A stretch of DNA of 64,000 nt from Streptomyces sp. ISL-96 (GCF_018614035.1 NZ_JAGGPA010000034.1:62001-126000), one strand, 5' to 3'. Positions 26,715 to 36,874 are shown, numbered from the stretch's first letter. The notes: generated from the sequence alone by a model not told the origin. Numbers and translations: made by a program.

Positions 26715-27491
26715 ATGTTCGGGGCGGGAAAGCGAAACAGCCGACGGCGTGGGGCGGCCCTCGCGATGGGCGGCCTGCTGCTCGCGGGAGCGGTCGCCTG
26801 CGGCGGCAGCGGCGGCAGGGAGGGCGACGGCGGCCAGGACGACAACAAGCCCAGCGGCAAGGCCAAAGCCACCGCGAAAGGGCCCAAGGCGCTCACCGAG
26901 GCGCAGCTCACCGCCGCCTCCTTCACCGACGGCGAGACGGTCGGCAAGTACACCGCGTCCGAGTTCACCCTCGGCGCGCCCCACGGCGACGACTACACCG
27001 CCGACCCCGCCGTCTGCCAGCCCCTGGTCAGCCTCGCCGCCGATGTCACCGACTACGACCTGAAGACCGAGGTCAGCCGCCAGGTCGACGTCCCGGACGA
27101 GACGCTCGGCCTCACCGTCGCCGTCCAGCTCCGCTCGTACGGAGGTGGCGACGCCGCCCGCGTCATGAAGGACCTGGGCAAGGCCGGCGAGGAGTGCGCC
27201 GACGGCTTCACCGAGGTGCGGGCCATCGCCAAGGGCAAGTACCTCAAGGTCGAGCCGGTCGAGGCCCCCGACTTCGGGGCCGGCGCGGACGAGGCCAGGG
27301 CGTACCACTTCACGATTCTCGACGTGAAGGGGAAGCTCAAGCTCCACGAGTACCTCACCGTCGTACGCTCCGGCTCGGCCACCCTCTCCTTCCGCGGCGA
27401 GATCACCGACACCAAGGACATCGGCGGCGTGCCCAAGGAAGTCACCGACGCCCAGTGGGAGAAGTTCCGGGCGGCGGTCGGCACGAAGTGA
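26715..27491 (+). CDS. Hypothetical secreted lipoprotein
   Basis: A 258-residue protein with a lysine/arginine-rich start, the hydrophobic segment RRGAALAMGGLLLAGAV and then ACGG, a good lipobox, so it should be lipid-anchored on the outer face of the membrane. The mature N-terminus is a G/D/K-rich linker, followed by a domain of about 200 residues with two cysteines (AVCQPL and EECADG), possibly a disulphide. I recognise no catalytic motif. Its ATG has AGAGG 7 bases upstream. It precedes dxr by 53 bp on the same strand but has no obvious link to isoprenoid synthesis. Confidence 0.75.
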   Translation: MFGAGKRNSRRRGAALAMGGLLLAGAVACGGSGGREGDGGQDDNKPSGKAKATAKGPKALTEAQLTAASFTDGETVGKYTASEFTLGAPHGDDYTADPAVCQPLVSLAADVTDYDLKTEVSRQVDVPDETLGLTVAVQLRSYGGGDAARVMKDLGKAGEECADGFTEVRAIAKGKYLKVEPVEAPDFGAGADEARAYHFTILDVKGKLKLHEYLTVVRSGSATLSFRGEITDTKDIGGVPKEVTDAQWEKFRAAVGTK

Positions 27492-27544
27492 CGGGAAACG
27501 GAGTCGCTGTCCAACCAGTGAGCCATTGCGGCAACAATGGGGGC

Positions 27545-28810
27545 ATGAGCGACAGCCCAGCCCCCCTCGCCGACCCGCACATCGCCTTCGACCCGTCCGA
27601 AGGCCGCCGGGACATCGTCGTCCTCGGTTCCACCGGGTCCATCGGTACCCAGGCCATCGACCTGGTGCTCCGCAACCCCGCCCGCTTCCGCGTCACCGCG
27701 CTCTCCGCGGCCGGCGGCCGGGTCGGACTGCTCGCCGAGCAGGCGCGGAAGCTGCGGGTCCGCAGCGTCGCGGTCGCCCGTGAGGACGCCGTGCCCGCCC
27801 TGCGCGAGGCGCTCAAGGCCCAGTACGGGAGCGCGGAACCCCTTCCCGAGATCCTGGCCGGGCCCGATGCCGCCACCGAGGTCGCCGCATCGCCGTGCCA
27901 CACCGTCCTCAACGGCATCACCGGATCCATCGGCCTCGCCCCGACCCTCGCCGCCCTCGAAGCCGGCCGCACGCTCGCCCTCGCGAACAAGGAGTCGCTG
28001 ATCGTCGGCGGCCCGCTCGTGAAGGCGCTCGCCAAGCCGGGGCAGATCATCCCCGTCGACTCCGAGCACGCCGCGCTGTTCCAGGCCCTGGCCGGCGGCA
28101 CCCGCGCCGACGTCCGCAAGCTCGTCGTCACCGCGTCCGGCGGCCCCTTCCGCGGCCGTACGAAGGCCGAACTGGCCCACGTCACCCGCGAGGACGCCCT
28201 CGCTCACCCCACCTGGGCCATGGGCCCGGTGATCACGGTCAACTCGGCGACACTCGTCAACAAGGGGCTGGAGGTCATCGAGGCGCACCTCCTCTACGAC
28301 ATTCCCTTCGACCGCATTGAGGTCGTCGTCCACCCGCAGTCGTATGTTCACTCAATGGTGGAATTCACCGACGGCTCGACGCTCGCCCAGGCGACGCCGC
28401 CCGACATGCGCGGTCCGATCGCCATCGGCATCGGCTGGCCCGAGCGCGTCCCCGACGCCGCTCCCGCCTTCGACTGGTCCAAGGCGTCGACGTGGGAGTT
28501 CTACCCGCTCGACAACGACGCTTTCCCCTCTGTGGGACTGGCCCGCCACGTCGGTACGCTCGCGGGCACGGCCCCGGCGGTGTTCAATGCCGCGAACGAG
28601 GAATGCGTCGACGCGTTTCTCGCGGGACGGCTGCCGTTCACAGGAATCGTGGATACGGTCGCCGAAGTCGTGGCCGAGCATGGCAGCCCCCGTACGGGAA
28701 CCTCGCTCACGGTCACGGACGTCCTGGAAGCCGAGACCTGGGCACGCGCCCGGGCCCGTGAAATCGCAGTACAGACAGCTGCACAGGCAACAGCGGAGGC
28801 TCGCGCATGA
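27545..28810 (+). CDS. dxr: 1-deoxy-D-xylulose 5-phosphate reductoisomerase
   Basis: A 421-residue NADPH-dependent enzyme of the MEP isoprenoid pathway, converting DXP to MEP. The NADPH fold begins with IVVLGSTGSIGTQAIDLV; active-site and metal segments include LANKESLIVGGPLV, PVDSEHAALFQAL, TASGGPFRG, ATWAMGP-like HPTWAMGPVITVNSATLVNK and VHPQSYVHSMVEF. ATG 27545 was chosen because the protein then has normal family length; the same frame stays open far upstream but that stretch overlaps other genes. The stop overlaps the next ATG by four bases (ATGA), coupling it to the membrane protease gene. Confidence 0.97.
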   Translation: MSDSPAPLADPHIAFDPSEGRRDIVVLGSTGSIGTQAIDLVLRNPARFRVTALSAAGGRVGLLAEQARKLRVRSVAVAREDAVPALREALKAQYGSAEPLPEILAGPDAATEVAASPCHTVLNGITGSIGLAPTLAALEAGRTLALANKESLIVGGPLVKALAKPGQIIPVDSEHAALFQALAGGTRADVRKLVVTASGGPFRGRTKAELAHVTREDALAHPTWAMGPVITVNSATLVNKGLEVIEAHLLYDIPFDRIEVVVHPQSYVHSMVEFTDGSTLAQATPPDMRGPIAIGIGWPERVPDAAPAFDWSKASTWEFYPLDNDAFPSVGLARHVGTLAGTAPAVFNAANEECVDAFLAGRLPFTGIVDTVAEVVAEHGSPRTGTSLTVTDVLEAETWARARAREIAVQTAAQATAEARA

Positions 28811-30108
28811 CGACGGTCCTGTTGACGGTCCTCGGGATAGTCATCTTCTTTGTCGGGCTGCTCATCTCCATCGCCTGGCACGAGCTCGGCCACCTCTCGA
28901 CCGCCAAGCTCTTCGGCGTCCGCGTGCCGCAGTACATGGTCGGCTTCGGCCCGACCATCTGGTCGCGGCACAAGGGCGAGACGGAGTACGGCGTCAAGGC
29001 GATTCCGCTCGGCGGCTACATCCGCATGATCGGAATGTTCCCGCCGGGCGCCGACGGGAAGATCGAGGCCAGGTCGACATCGCCGTGGCGCGGCATGATC
29101 GAGGACGCCCGTTCGGCGGCGTACGAGGAACTTCAGCCGGGCGACGAGACGCGCCTCTTCTACACGCGCAAGCCGTGGAAGCGCGTGATCGTGATGTTCG
29201 CCGGTCCCTTCATGAACCTGATCCTCGCCGTGGCGATCTTCCTCGGCGTCTTCATGACGATCGGCCTGAACCAGCAGACGACCACGGTCGACACCGTCGT
29301 CCCCTGTGTCGTCGCGCAGAGCGAGAACCGCGACTGCCGCAAGGGCGACCCGGCGTCGCCCGCCAAGGCCGCCGGCCTGGAGAAGGGCGACAAGATCGTC
29401 GCCTTCAACGGGCAGCCCGTCGATGACTGGACCACCCTCTCGGACCGTATCCGCGAGACCATCGGCCCCGCCTCGATCACTGTCGAGCGCGACGGCCGGG
29501 AGAAGGTCCTCCAGGCGACGCTGATCGCCAACAAGGTCGCCAAGAAGGACGCCCAGGGCCAGCCCGTCGAAGATCAGTACGTCAAGGCCGGCTACCTCGG
29601 CTTCGGCCCCGGCATGGCCGTCACCCCGCTGTCCTTCACCGACTCGCTGGACCACATGGGCGTCATGATCGAGTCCGGTGTCGACTCGCTCATCGCCCTG
29701 CCGTCCAAGGTCCCCGACCTGTGGAACGCGGCGTTCAACGGCGAGGAGCGCAAGGCCGACTCCCCGATGGGCGTGGTCGGCGCGGCCCGCGTCGGCGGCG
29801 AGATCCTCGGGCTCGGGCTGCCCATGGAGAACACCGCCGCGATGATGCTGTTCCTCGTCGGAGGCTTCAACCTCTCCCTCTTCCTCTTCAACATGCTTCC
29901 GCTCCTGCCACTGGACGGCGGGCACATCGCAGGGGCCCTGTGGGAGTCGCTGAGGCGCAATGTGGCGAAGGTCTTCCGGCGCCCCGACCCGGGTCCCTTC
30001 GACGTCGCGAAGCTGATGCCCCTCGCGTACGTCGTCGCCGGGATCTTCATCTGCTTCACCGCGCTGGTCCTCGTAGCCGATGTCGTGAACCCGGTTCGAA
30101 TCTCCTGA
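28807..30108 (+). CDS. M50-family site-2 (RIP) zinc metalloprotease, RseP type
   Basis: A 433-residue intramembrane protease. The zinc-binding HELGH is in the first helix (SIAWHELGHLSTAKLFG), and the third zinc ligand region is NMLPLLPLDGGHIAGALWES near the C-terminus. A PDZ domain lies between (KAAGLEKGDKIVAFNGQPVDDW). Four hydrophobic segments are visible. Family members cleave membrane-bound anti-sigma factors or signal peptides. It sits between dxr and ispG, an order conserved in actinobacteria, and starts inside the end of dxr. Confidence 0.95.
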   Translation: MTTVLLTVLGIVIFFVGLLISIAWHELGHLSTAKLFGVRVPQYMVGFGPTIWSRHKGETEYGVKAIPLGGYIRMIGMFPPGADGKIEARSTSPWRGMIEDARSAAYEELQPGDETRLFYTRKPWKRVIVMFAGPFMNLILAVAIFLGVFMTIGLNQQTTTVDTVVPCVVAQSENRDCRKGDPASPAKAAGLEKGDKIVAFNGQPVDDWTTLSDRIRETIGPASITVERDGREKVLQATLIANKVAKKDAQGQPVEDQYVKAGYLGFGPGMAVTPLSFTDSLDHMGVMIESGVDSLIALPSKVPDLWNAAFNGEERKADSPMGVVGAARVGGEILGLGLPMENTAAMMLFLVGGFNLSLFLFNMLPLLPLDGGHIAGALWESLRRNVAKVFRRPDPGPFDVAKLMPLAYVVAGIFICFTALVLVADVVNPVRIS

Positions 30109-30269
30109 CACAAGCAGTTCACCGGCGGCCCACCATTGGGTGTACTTGTGGGTGGACTTGCCGAAGCGGAGCGACGTGGTGTGCTCCGGGCTTTCGCGGT
30201 GACGTAACCTCGAAGTCCGGAGCCCGCCGATCTCGGGACCTTGATCCACACCTTGGGGTTGCACAGCAG

Positions 30270-31427
<1,158 letters not shown>

Positions 31428-31449
31428 CCTCTCCGCACTACGACGACGC

Positions 31450-31490
31450 GACGGAGCCCCGCCCCCACCGGCAGGGCTCCGTCCCGTTTT
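31450..31490 (+). terminator. Terminator after ispG
   Basis: GACGGAGCCC (31450-31459) pairs with GGGCTCCGTC (31474-31483) over a 14-nt loop, followed by CCGTTTT, one of the few canonical T-tailed terminators here. Confidence 0.88.
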
Positions 31491-31556
31491 GCGGCGTCCC
31501 CGAGGAGCGCCCGGTAGAGTGCGGAGATCAGAAGACCGTACGGTGAGGCCCCTCAC

Positions 31557-32402
31557 GTGTTGACTCAGACCACTACCCGGGTCCTCGACCCCGGCGAACT
31601 CGGCGCCGCGCTCGCCATCCTCGAAAGCGAGCCCGTCGCCAACGCCTTCGTGACCTCACGCGTCCAGGCCGCCGGTCTCGACCCGTGGCGCCTGGGCGGT
31701 GAGATGTGGGGCTGGTACGCCGACGGCCGGCTCCGCTCGCTCTGCTACTCCGGCGCCAACCTGGTCCCGATCTGCGCGACCCCCGAAGCGGTACGCGCCT
31801 TCGCCGACCGGGCCCGCAGGGCCGGCCGCCGCTGCTCCTCGATCGTCGGCCCCGCCGAGGCCACCGGGCAGCTGTGGCGCCTGCTGGAACCCAGCTGGGG
31901 CCCGGCCCGTGACGTACGCCGGCACCAGCCGCTCATGGTCACCGACCAGCCCTCGCCCGACATCCGGCCAGACCCCCGCGTCCGCCGCATCCGCAAGAGC
32001 GAGATCGACGTGATCATGCCCGCGTGCGTGGCGATGTTCACCGAGGAGGTCGGTGTCTCGCCGCTCGCGGGCGACGGCGGACTGCTCTACCAGGCGCGGG
32101 TCGCCGAACTCGTCGCCGCCGGGCGCTCGTTCGCCCGTATCGACGACGGCAAGGTCGTCTTCAAGGCCGAGATCGGCGCCGCCACCCCGCAGGCCTGCCA
32201 GATCCAGGGCGTCTGGGTGGCCCCCGAGTACCGAGGCCGCGGCCTCTCCGAGACCGGCATGGCGGCCGTGCTGCGCTACGCGCTGGCCGATGTCGCGCCC
32301 GTGGTCAGCCTGTACGTGAACGACTTCAACACGGCCGCGCGTGCCTCGTACCGGAGGGTCGGCTTCCGCGAGGTTGGCGCGTTTATGAGCGTGTTGTTCT
32401 GA
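31557..32402 (+). CDS. GNAT-family N-acetyltransferase with DUF4081 N-terminal domain
   Basis: A 281-residue protein. Residues 1-130 (RVLDPGELGAALAILESEPV; WGWYADGRLRSLCYSGANLV) correspond to the DUF4081 domain, and residues 140-281 are a GNAT fold with the acetyl-CoA loop VWVAPEYRGRGLSETGMAAV and a terminal FNTAARASYRRVGF. Substrate unknown. It starts at GTG 31557 in the leader after the ispG terminator. A second GNAT gene begins 26 bp downstream, so the two are probably co-transcribed. Confidence 0.85.
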   Translation: MLTQTTTRVLDPGELGAALAILESEPVANAFVTSRVQAAGLDPWRLGGEMWGWYADGRLRSLCYSGANLVPICATPEAVRAFADRARRAGRRCSSIVGPAEATGQLWRLLEPSWGPARDVRRHQPLMVTDQPSPDIRPDPRVRRIRKSEIDVIMPACVAMFTEEVGVSPLAGDGGLLYQARVAELVAAGRSFARIDDGKVVFKAEIGAATPQACQIQGVWVAPEYRGRGLSETGMAAVLRYALADVAPVVSLYVNDFNTAARASYRRVGFREVGAFMSVLF

Positions 32403-32428
32403 GGCGAGCGCCCAGTAGGGTGCAATTC

Positions 32429-33001
32429 ATGGCACCTCTTGCCGGGGGCGAACCCCGGACCCCCGCCGTCGTGGTAGCGCCGGTCGACCTCGCCGAGCGC
32501 GTGGACGAGGCGCTCGCCGTACAGGCCCTGGCCTTCGGCCTCACCGACGACGAGATCGGTGTACGCCGTCACATCGTGCTGCGGCACCTCCTCAGCCCCG
32601 GCGCGCGGGCGCTCGGCGCCACGACGCCCGAAGGCCGGCTCGTCGGCTTCGTCTACGGGATGCCGAACGACCGCACGCACTGGTGGTCCACCGTCGTCGA
32701 GCCGTACCTGCGCAGGGCGGGCAACGACGACTGGCTCGACGACTCCTTCGTCATCACCGAACTGCACGTCGACCCCTCCCACCAGGCACGCGGCATCGGA
32801 CGCGAGCTGATCACCACCATCACGGACACCGCCGAGCAGCCCCGCTCGATCCTCTCCGCGATCGACATCGAGAGCCCGGCCCGCGGCCTCTACCGGGCAC
32901 TGGGTTACGTCGACCTGGCCCGCCAGGTGCACTTCCCGAGCGCGCCCAGGCCGTACGCGGTGATGGGCGCGCCCCTCCCGCTGCGCCGTTACGGCGCGTA
33001 A
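32429..33001 (+). CDS. GNAT-family N-acetyltransferase
   Basis: A 190-residue single-domain acetyltransferase. The core FVITELHVDPSHQARGIGRE contains beta-strand 4 and the acetyl-CoA pyrophosphate loop, with SILSAIDIESPARGLYRALG near the end. Substrate unknown. ATG 32429 lies 26 bp after the preceding GNAT gene and no strong Shine-Dalgarno is visible (AGGG 8 bases upstream). It is followed by proS after 70 bp. Confidence 0.82.
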   Translation: MAPLAGGEPRTPAVVVAPVDLAERVDEALAVQALAFGLTDDEIGVRRHIVLRHLLSPGARALGATTPEGRLVGFVYGMPNDRTHWWSTVVEPYLRRAGNDDWLDDSFVITELHVDPSHQARGIGRELITTITDTAEQPRSILSAIDIESPARGLYRALGYVDLARQVHFPSAPRPYAVMGAPLPLRRYGA

Positions 33002-33071
33002 CGGATTTCCCGGTGCCTGTGCCACCCGGCTAACCTCCTTGCCATCACACTTTTCTTCGCAGGAGTTCACC

Positions 33072-34778
33072 ATGGCCCAGGTCCAGCGCATGTCCCGTCT
33101 GATGGTCAAGACACTGCGTGACGACCCGGCGGACGCCGAGACGCTCAGCCACAAGCTGCTGGTGCGCGCAGGTTACGTCCGCCGGAACGCAGCGGGGATC
33201 TGGACCTGGCTCCCGCTGGGCAAGAAGGTCCTCGACAACATCTCGCGCGTCGTGCGCGAGGAGATGGACGGCATCGGCGCCCAGGAGGTGCTGCTGCCGG
33301 CGCTTCTGCCCAAGGAGGCGTACGAGGCGAGCGGGCGCTGGGAGGAGTACGGCGACCTGCTGTTCCGCCTCAAGGACCGCAAGGGCGCCGACTACCTCCT
33401 CGGCCCGACGCACGAAGAGATCTTCACGCAGACGGTCAAGGACCAGTGCACGTCCTACAAGGACCTGCCGGTGATGCTCTACCAGATCCAGGTCAAGTAC
33501 CGCGACGAGGCGCGTCCGCGCTCCGGCGTGCTGCGCGGCCGTGAGTTCCACATGAAGGACTCGTACTCCTTCGACACGACGGACGAGGGCCTCGCCGAGT
33601 CCTACGCGCTGCACCGCGCCGCCTACCAGAAGATCTTCGCGCGTCTCGGCCTCGACTACCGCATCGTCTCCGCCGTGTCCGGCGCGATGGGCGGCTCGGC
33701 GTCGGAGGAGTTCCTGGCCCCGGCCGCGGCCGGCGAGGACACCTTCGTGGACTGCCCGGCGTGCGACTACGCGGCGAACACTGAGGCCGTGACCTTCAGC
33801 GCGGAGGCCGTCGCCGCCGCGTACGACGGCTCGGAGCACGGTCCGGTGGAGGAGCTGGACACCCCGAACACCCCGACGATCGAGACCCTGGCCGACCACC
33901 TGGGCGTACCGGCGTCGGCGACGCTGAAGAACCTGCTGGTCAAGGTCGACGGCGAGATCGTCGCCGTCGGCATCCCCGGCGACCGGGAGGTCGACCTCGG
34001 CAAGCTCGGCGAGCACCTGGCGCCGGCCGTTGTCGAGCTGGTCACGGCCGAGGACTTCGTGGGCCGTCCCGATCTCGTACGGGGCTATGTCGGCCCGCAG
34101 GGCCTGGAGAAGGTCCGCTACATCGCCGACCCGCGCGTCGCGGCCGGCACGGCCTGGATCACCGGCGCCAACAAGCCCGACACCCACGCCAAGAACGTCG
34201 TCGCGGGCCGCGACTTCGAGGTCGACGACTACCTGGACGTCGTCGTCGTCGAGGAGGGCGACCCCTGCCCGAACTGCGGCACCGGGCTGAAGCTCGACCG
34301 CGCGATCGAGATCGGCCACATCTTCCAGCTCGGCCGCAAGTACGCCGACACCTTCCAGCTCGACGTGCTCGGCCAGCAGGGCAAGCCGGTCCGCGTGACC
34401 ATGGGCTCGTACGGCATCGGCGTCTCGCGCGCGGTGGCCGCGCTGGCTGAGCAGTCCGCCGACGACAAGGGCCTGTGCTGGCCGGCGGAGATCGCGCCGG
34501 CGGACGTGCACGTGGTCGCGGCCGGCAAGGCGCTCCAGACCGAGCTGGCGGTGGAGGTCGCGGAGAAGCTGGGCGCGGCGGGGCTGCGGGTGCTGGTGGA
34601 CGAGCGTCCGGGCGTCTCGCCGGGCGTGAAGTTCACGGATGCCGAGCTCATCGGCGTACCGAAGATCCTGGTGGCGGGGCGCCGCAGTGCTGAGGGCGTG
34701 GTTGAGCTGAAGGACCGCCGCACGGGTGAGCGCGAGGAGCTGACGGTCGACGAGGCGATCGCCCGCCTTACGGCCTGA
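33072..34778 (+). CDS. proS: Prolyl-tRNA synthetase (bacterial type, with editing domain)
   Basis: A 568-residue class II aminoacyl-tRNA synthetase. Motif 2 is YRDEARPRSGVLRGREFHMK, and motif 3 lies in TMGSYGIGVSRAVAALAEQ. Residues of about 240-380 (TPTIETLADHLGVPASATLK and following) are the inserted editing domain that clears Ala-tRNAPro, so this is the bacterial rather than the archaeal/eukaryote-like form. The C-terminus is the anticodon-binding domain (DVHVVAAGKALQTELAVEVA). ATG 33072 has AGGAG 7 bases upstream. It follows the GNAT pair and ends just before a dispersed repeat. Confidence 0.97.
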   Translation: MAQVQRMSRLMVKTLRDDPADAETLSHKLLVRAGYVRRNAAGIWTWLPLGKKVLDNISRVVREEMDGIGAQEVLLPALLPKEAYEASGRWEEYGDLLFRLKDRKGADYLLGPTHEEIFTQTVKDQCTSYKDLPVMLYQIQVKYRDEARPRSGVLRGREFHMKDSYSFDTTDEGLAESYALHRAAYQKIFARLGLDYRIVSAVSGAMGGSASEEFLAPAAAGEDTFVDCPACDYAANTEAVTFSAEAVAAAYDGSEHGPVEELDTPNTPTIETLADHLGVPASATLKNLLVKVDGEIVAVGIPGDREVDLGKLGEHLAPAVVELVTAEDFVGRPDLVRGYVGPQGLEKVRYIADPRVAAGTAWITGANKPDTHAKNVVAGRDFEVDDYLDVVVVEEGDPCPNCGTGLKLDRAIEIGHIFQLGRKYADTFQLDVLGQQGKPVRVTMGSYGIGVSRAVAALAEQSADDKGLCWPAEIAPADVHVVAAGKALQTELAVEVAEKLGAAGLRVLVDERPGVSPGVKFTDAELIGVPKILVAGRRSAEGVVELKDRRTGEREELTVDEAIARLTA

Positions 34779-34813
34779 CGGCCGGCGACCCCGGCTGGGG
34801 GCGGGTGCGGGTC

Positions 34814-34938
34814 CGGGGTCTGGGGCGGAGCCCCAGCCACCCCCGGCCACTCCAGCCCGTCCGGCGCTTGAGGACCGGGGTCTGGGGCGGCGCCCCAGTT
34901 CGGGAAGGGGCGGGTCGGGGAAAGCCCCGCGCAGCGGA
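34814..34938 (+). repeat. Dispersed Streptomyces intergenic repeat, copy A (with tandem hairpins)
   Basis: The 88 bp at 34851-34938 align with 49990-50077 with five mismatches and no gap. Two hairpin units, GGGGTCTGGGGCGG with its complement, occur in tandem at 34820-34836 and 34882-34898. It lies just past proS and may double as a bidirectional terminator between convergent proS and the minus-strand operon. Confidence 0.75.
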
Positions 34939-34959
34939 TCCGAGGCCGGGCCAGGCCGG

Positions 34960-35895
34960 TTACAGCCAGCCGGCGAACTCCAGCAGGAGTTCCGCGTCCT
35001 GGTGGCGGCCGGCCGCTCGCGCCCGTACGCCCGACTCCACCGCCCGGAACAGCGTCCACCCGTGCAGCCTGGCCCGGTCGACGTCCAGGGAATCGGCGAG
35101 CTTATTTACCCGGCGGCGGGTGGCGGACGCGCCCCCGGCAGAGGCGACCAGGTCCTCGACCCGGTCACGGACCAGCCGTGCCAGGTCGTACGCCCGCTCA
35201 CCCACCAGCGGATCCGGCCCGACCGCCAGCCACGGCGCCCGGTCGCCGGCCAGCACCTTGCCCTGCCTGAAGTTGCCGTGCAGGAGCAGGAGTTCGGCCG
35301 CGGACGACGTCAGTTCGTCGCGGGCCGCCAGGGCGGCTTCGACCAGTGGGGCCAGCTCCGGGTCGGCGGAGCGGCGCATCGCCGCCGCCTGGCGGGCCGT
35401 GCGCTCGGCGACGGTCTCGAAGGGGTGGTCCGGGGGCGGCTCGATCCACAGCCGGCGTACGATCCCGGCCGCCTCCAGGAGAGCCTTGGCCTCCGGCAGG
35501 GAACGCAGCGAGACCTCGGAGTGCAGGTGCTCCAGCAGGAGTTCACCGGCCTTGGCGTCCCCGTCGAGCAGCTGGACCGCTCCCCAGCCGTTCCAGTGCG
35601 CCAGCGCCGCCCGCTCCAGCGCGGGCCCCGCCGCTTCCGGTGCGATCTTGAGCGCGGCCGGGGAGCCGTCCTGCTGGCGTACGAGGACGACCAGGCTGCT
35701 CCTGCCGCCGGGGTTCTGCACCCGCTCGACGGTCAACTTCCAACGGGACACGGCCTCTTCGGCCAGCACGGGCAACTGCCCGAGCCAGGCGGCGGCCACG
35801 TCCGGGTACACCTCGCCGAGCGCCCGTACGAGACGCTGCGGCGGTTCAAAAGGCATGCGTGTGGTGTCCCCTTCAAAGGCCGGTTCAAAGCTCAC
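34960..35895 (-). CDS. APH(6)/hydroxyurea-kinase-family protein lacking catalytic residues (pseudokinase)
   Basis: A 311-residue protein of the aminoglycoside 6-phosphotransferase-like fold, with GRSSLVVLVRQQDGSPAALK containing the N-lobe lysine. The catalytic loop, normally HGD-x-H-x-x-N, reads LLLHGNFRQGKVL: the aspartate is asparagine and the metal-binding asparagine is lysine. The later metal aspartate (usually WLAIDPKPLVGE) reads WLAVGPDPLVGE, with glycine in place of aspartate. Phosphotransfer is therefore unlikely. GTG 35895 overlaps the upstream stop (GTGA); an internal ATG at 35856 with GAAGGGG upstream is an alternative start. It is the last gene of a tightly overlapping three-gene operon. 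Confidence 0.8.
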   Translation of the reverse strand: MSFEPAFEGDTTRMPFEPPQRLVRALGEVYPDVAAAWLGQLPVLAEEAVSRWKLTVERVQNPGGRSSLVVLVRQQDGSPAALKIAPEAAGPALERAALAHWNGWGAVQLLDGDAKAGELLLEHLHSEVSLRSLPEAKALLEAAGIVRRLWIEPPPDHPFETVAERTARQAAAMRRSADPELAPLVEAALAARDELTSSAAELLLLHGNFRQGKVLAGDRAPWLAVGPDPLVGERAYDLARLVRDRVEDLVASAGGASATRRRVNKLADSLDVDRARLHGWTLFRAVESGVRARAAGRHQDAELLLEFAGWL

Positions 35896-36365
35896 TGCTT
35901 GCGGCTCACGTCGGGCGTGGTCAGCTCGGCGAGCCCCGGAAAGGCTACGCCGCGTCCCCGCCAGCGCACCGCCCGCACCGCTGCCTCCCGCAGCGCCCCC
36001 GCCGCCTCGCGCCGCAGCGGCCCCCCGGCGGCGCGTACGACGTCGGAGTAGACCCCGGCCACCCGGTCCTCCAGCTCGGCGGCGAGACGTACCGCAGCCG
36101 CCGCGTCGGGCACCGGAAAGGGCAGGGCGTACGCGGCGGCCGCGGCCACCGGGGTGGCACCCAGGTCGCGCACGGTCCGCTGCAGCGCGTCGCGCCGCGA
36201 GCGGTGGGCGTCGTACGCCTCCCGCGCCTCACCCCGGCGCTCGTCGGCGACCCGGCCGCCGACGACTCCGTACCCGTACACGGCGGCGTGCTCGGCGGCC
36301 AGCGCGGCCTGCACGGCCTCCACCGCCCGCATGGCGGTCGGTGTCGTCGGCGTCGTCCCGCTCAT
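35892..36365 (-). CDS. Ferritin-like DUF4439 protein
   Basis: A 157-residue helical protein. AVQAALAAEHAAVYGYGVVG supplies an E-x-x-H pair, and RGEAREAYDAHRSRRDALQ and LAAELEDRVAGVYSDVV complete a ferritin-like four-helix pattern. Whether it binds metal is not known. It overlaps the upstream lipoprotein gene by ATGA and the downstream pseudokinase by GTGA, so the three are translationally coupled. Confidence 0.8.
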   Translation of the reverse strand: MSGTTPTTPTAMRAVEAVQAALAAEHAAVYGYGVVGGRVADERRGEAREAYDAHRSRRDALQRTVRDLGATPVAAAAAYALPFPVPDAAAAVRLAAELEDRVAGVYSDVVRAAGGPLRREAAGALREAAVRAVRWRGRGVAFPGLAELTTPDVSRKQ

Positions 36366-36874
36366 CGGCCGTCGCTCCCCTCAGTCAGCAGATACACGTG
36401 CGCGGCGCCGGCCGCGGCCACGGACGCCAGCAGCCGTGCCAGCTCCGGCGGCGCTTCGACGAGAGCCGCGGTGTGCGCGTCGGCGGCCCGCTGCTCCTCG
36501 GCGGCGAGCTCCTTGAGCGCGGCCCTGTGCTCACCTGCGACGGGCGGGGGCGCGCCCGCACGGCCCGCCGCACCCTCGCCCCGCAGCGCGTCCGCCTGCC
36601 TGGCCACCGCTTCGCGCAGCGGCTCAAGCCGCTCGGCGGCGGAAGGGTGGGCGGCGATGACGGCGTCGTAGTGCGCCAGCAGTGTCCGCCTGGTCCGGGC
36701 GGACCGCTTGCGCAGCCCGGCCTCGGCGCGCAGCGCGGCGGCCACGGCATCGGCCGTCGAGCCTTCCCCGCCCCCCGGAGCCGAATCCTCCGCACACCCG
36801 CCGGTCAGCAGCGCGACCGCAGCGGCCCCGGTCGCCGCGAGCGCACCCCTGCGTGTGGTTTCCGTGCGCCGCAC
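36362..36874 (-). CDS. Secreted lipoprotein with ferritin-like helical region
   Basis: A 170-residue protein. TRRGALAATGAAAVALLTGG followed by cysteine is a signal sequence with lipobox and possible Tat motif. The mature part is almost entirely helical and alanine-rich; EHRAALKELAAEEQRAADAH and RLLASVAAAGAAHVYLL resemble the DUF4439 ferritin-like family, so it may be a lipid-anchored partner of the cytoplasmic protein encoded downstream. Function unknown. It is the first gene of the operon and is divergent from rimP. Confidence 0.72.
   Translation of the reverse strand: MRRTETTRRGALAATGAAAVALLTGGCAEDSAPGGGEGSTADAVAAALRAEAGLRKRSARTRRTLLAHYDAVIAAHPSAAERLEPLREAVARQADALRGEGAAGRAGAPPPVAGEHRAALKELAAEEQRAADAHTAALVEAPPELARLLASVAAAGAAHVYLLTEGSDGR

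Noticed and set aside
26333..27544. Upstream extension of dxr suggesting a 825-residue fusion
   Set aside because: The extension overlaps the EPSPS-like and lipoprotein genes in another frame and has no family similarity; dxr starts at 27545.
29721..30269. Upstream extension of ispG
   Set aside because: It lies out of frame over the M50 protease gene and is arginine-rich; the family start is at 30270.
34960..35895. Aminoglycoside resistance gene
   Set aside because: The catalytic residues are replaced, so resistance by phosphorylation is not supported.
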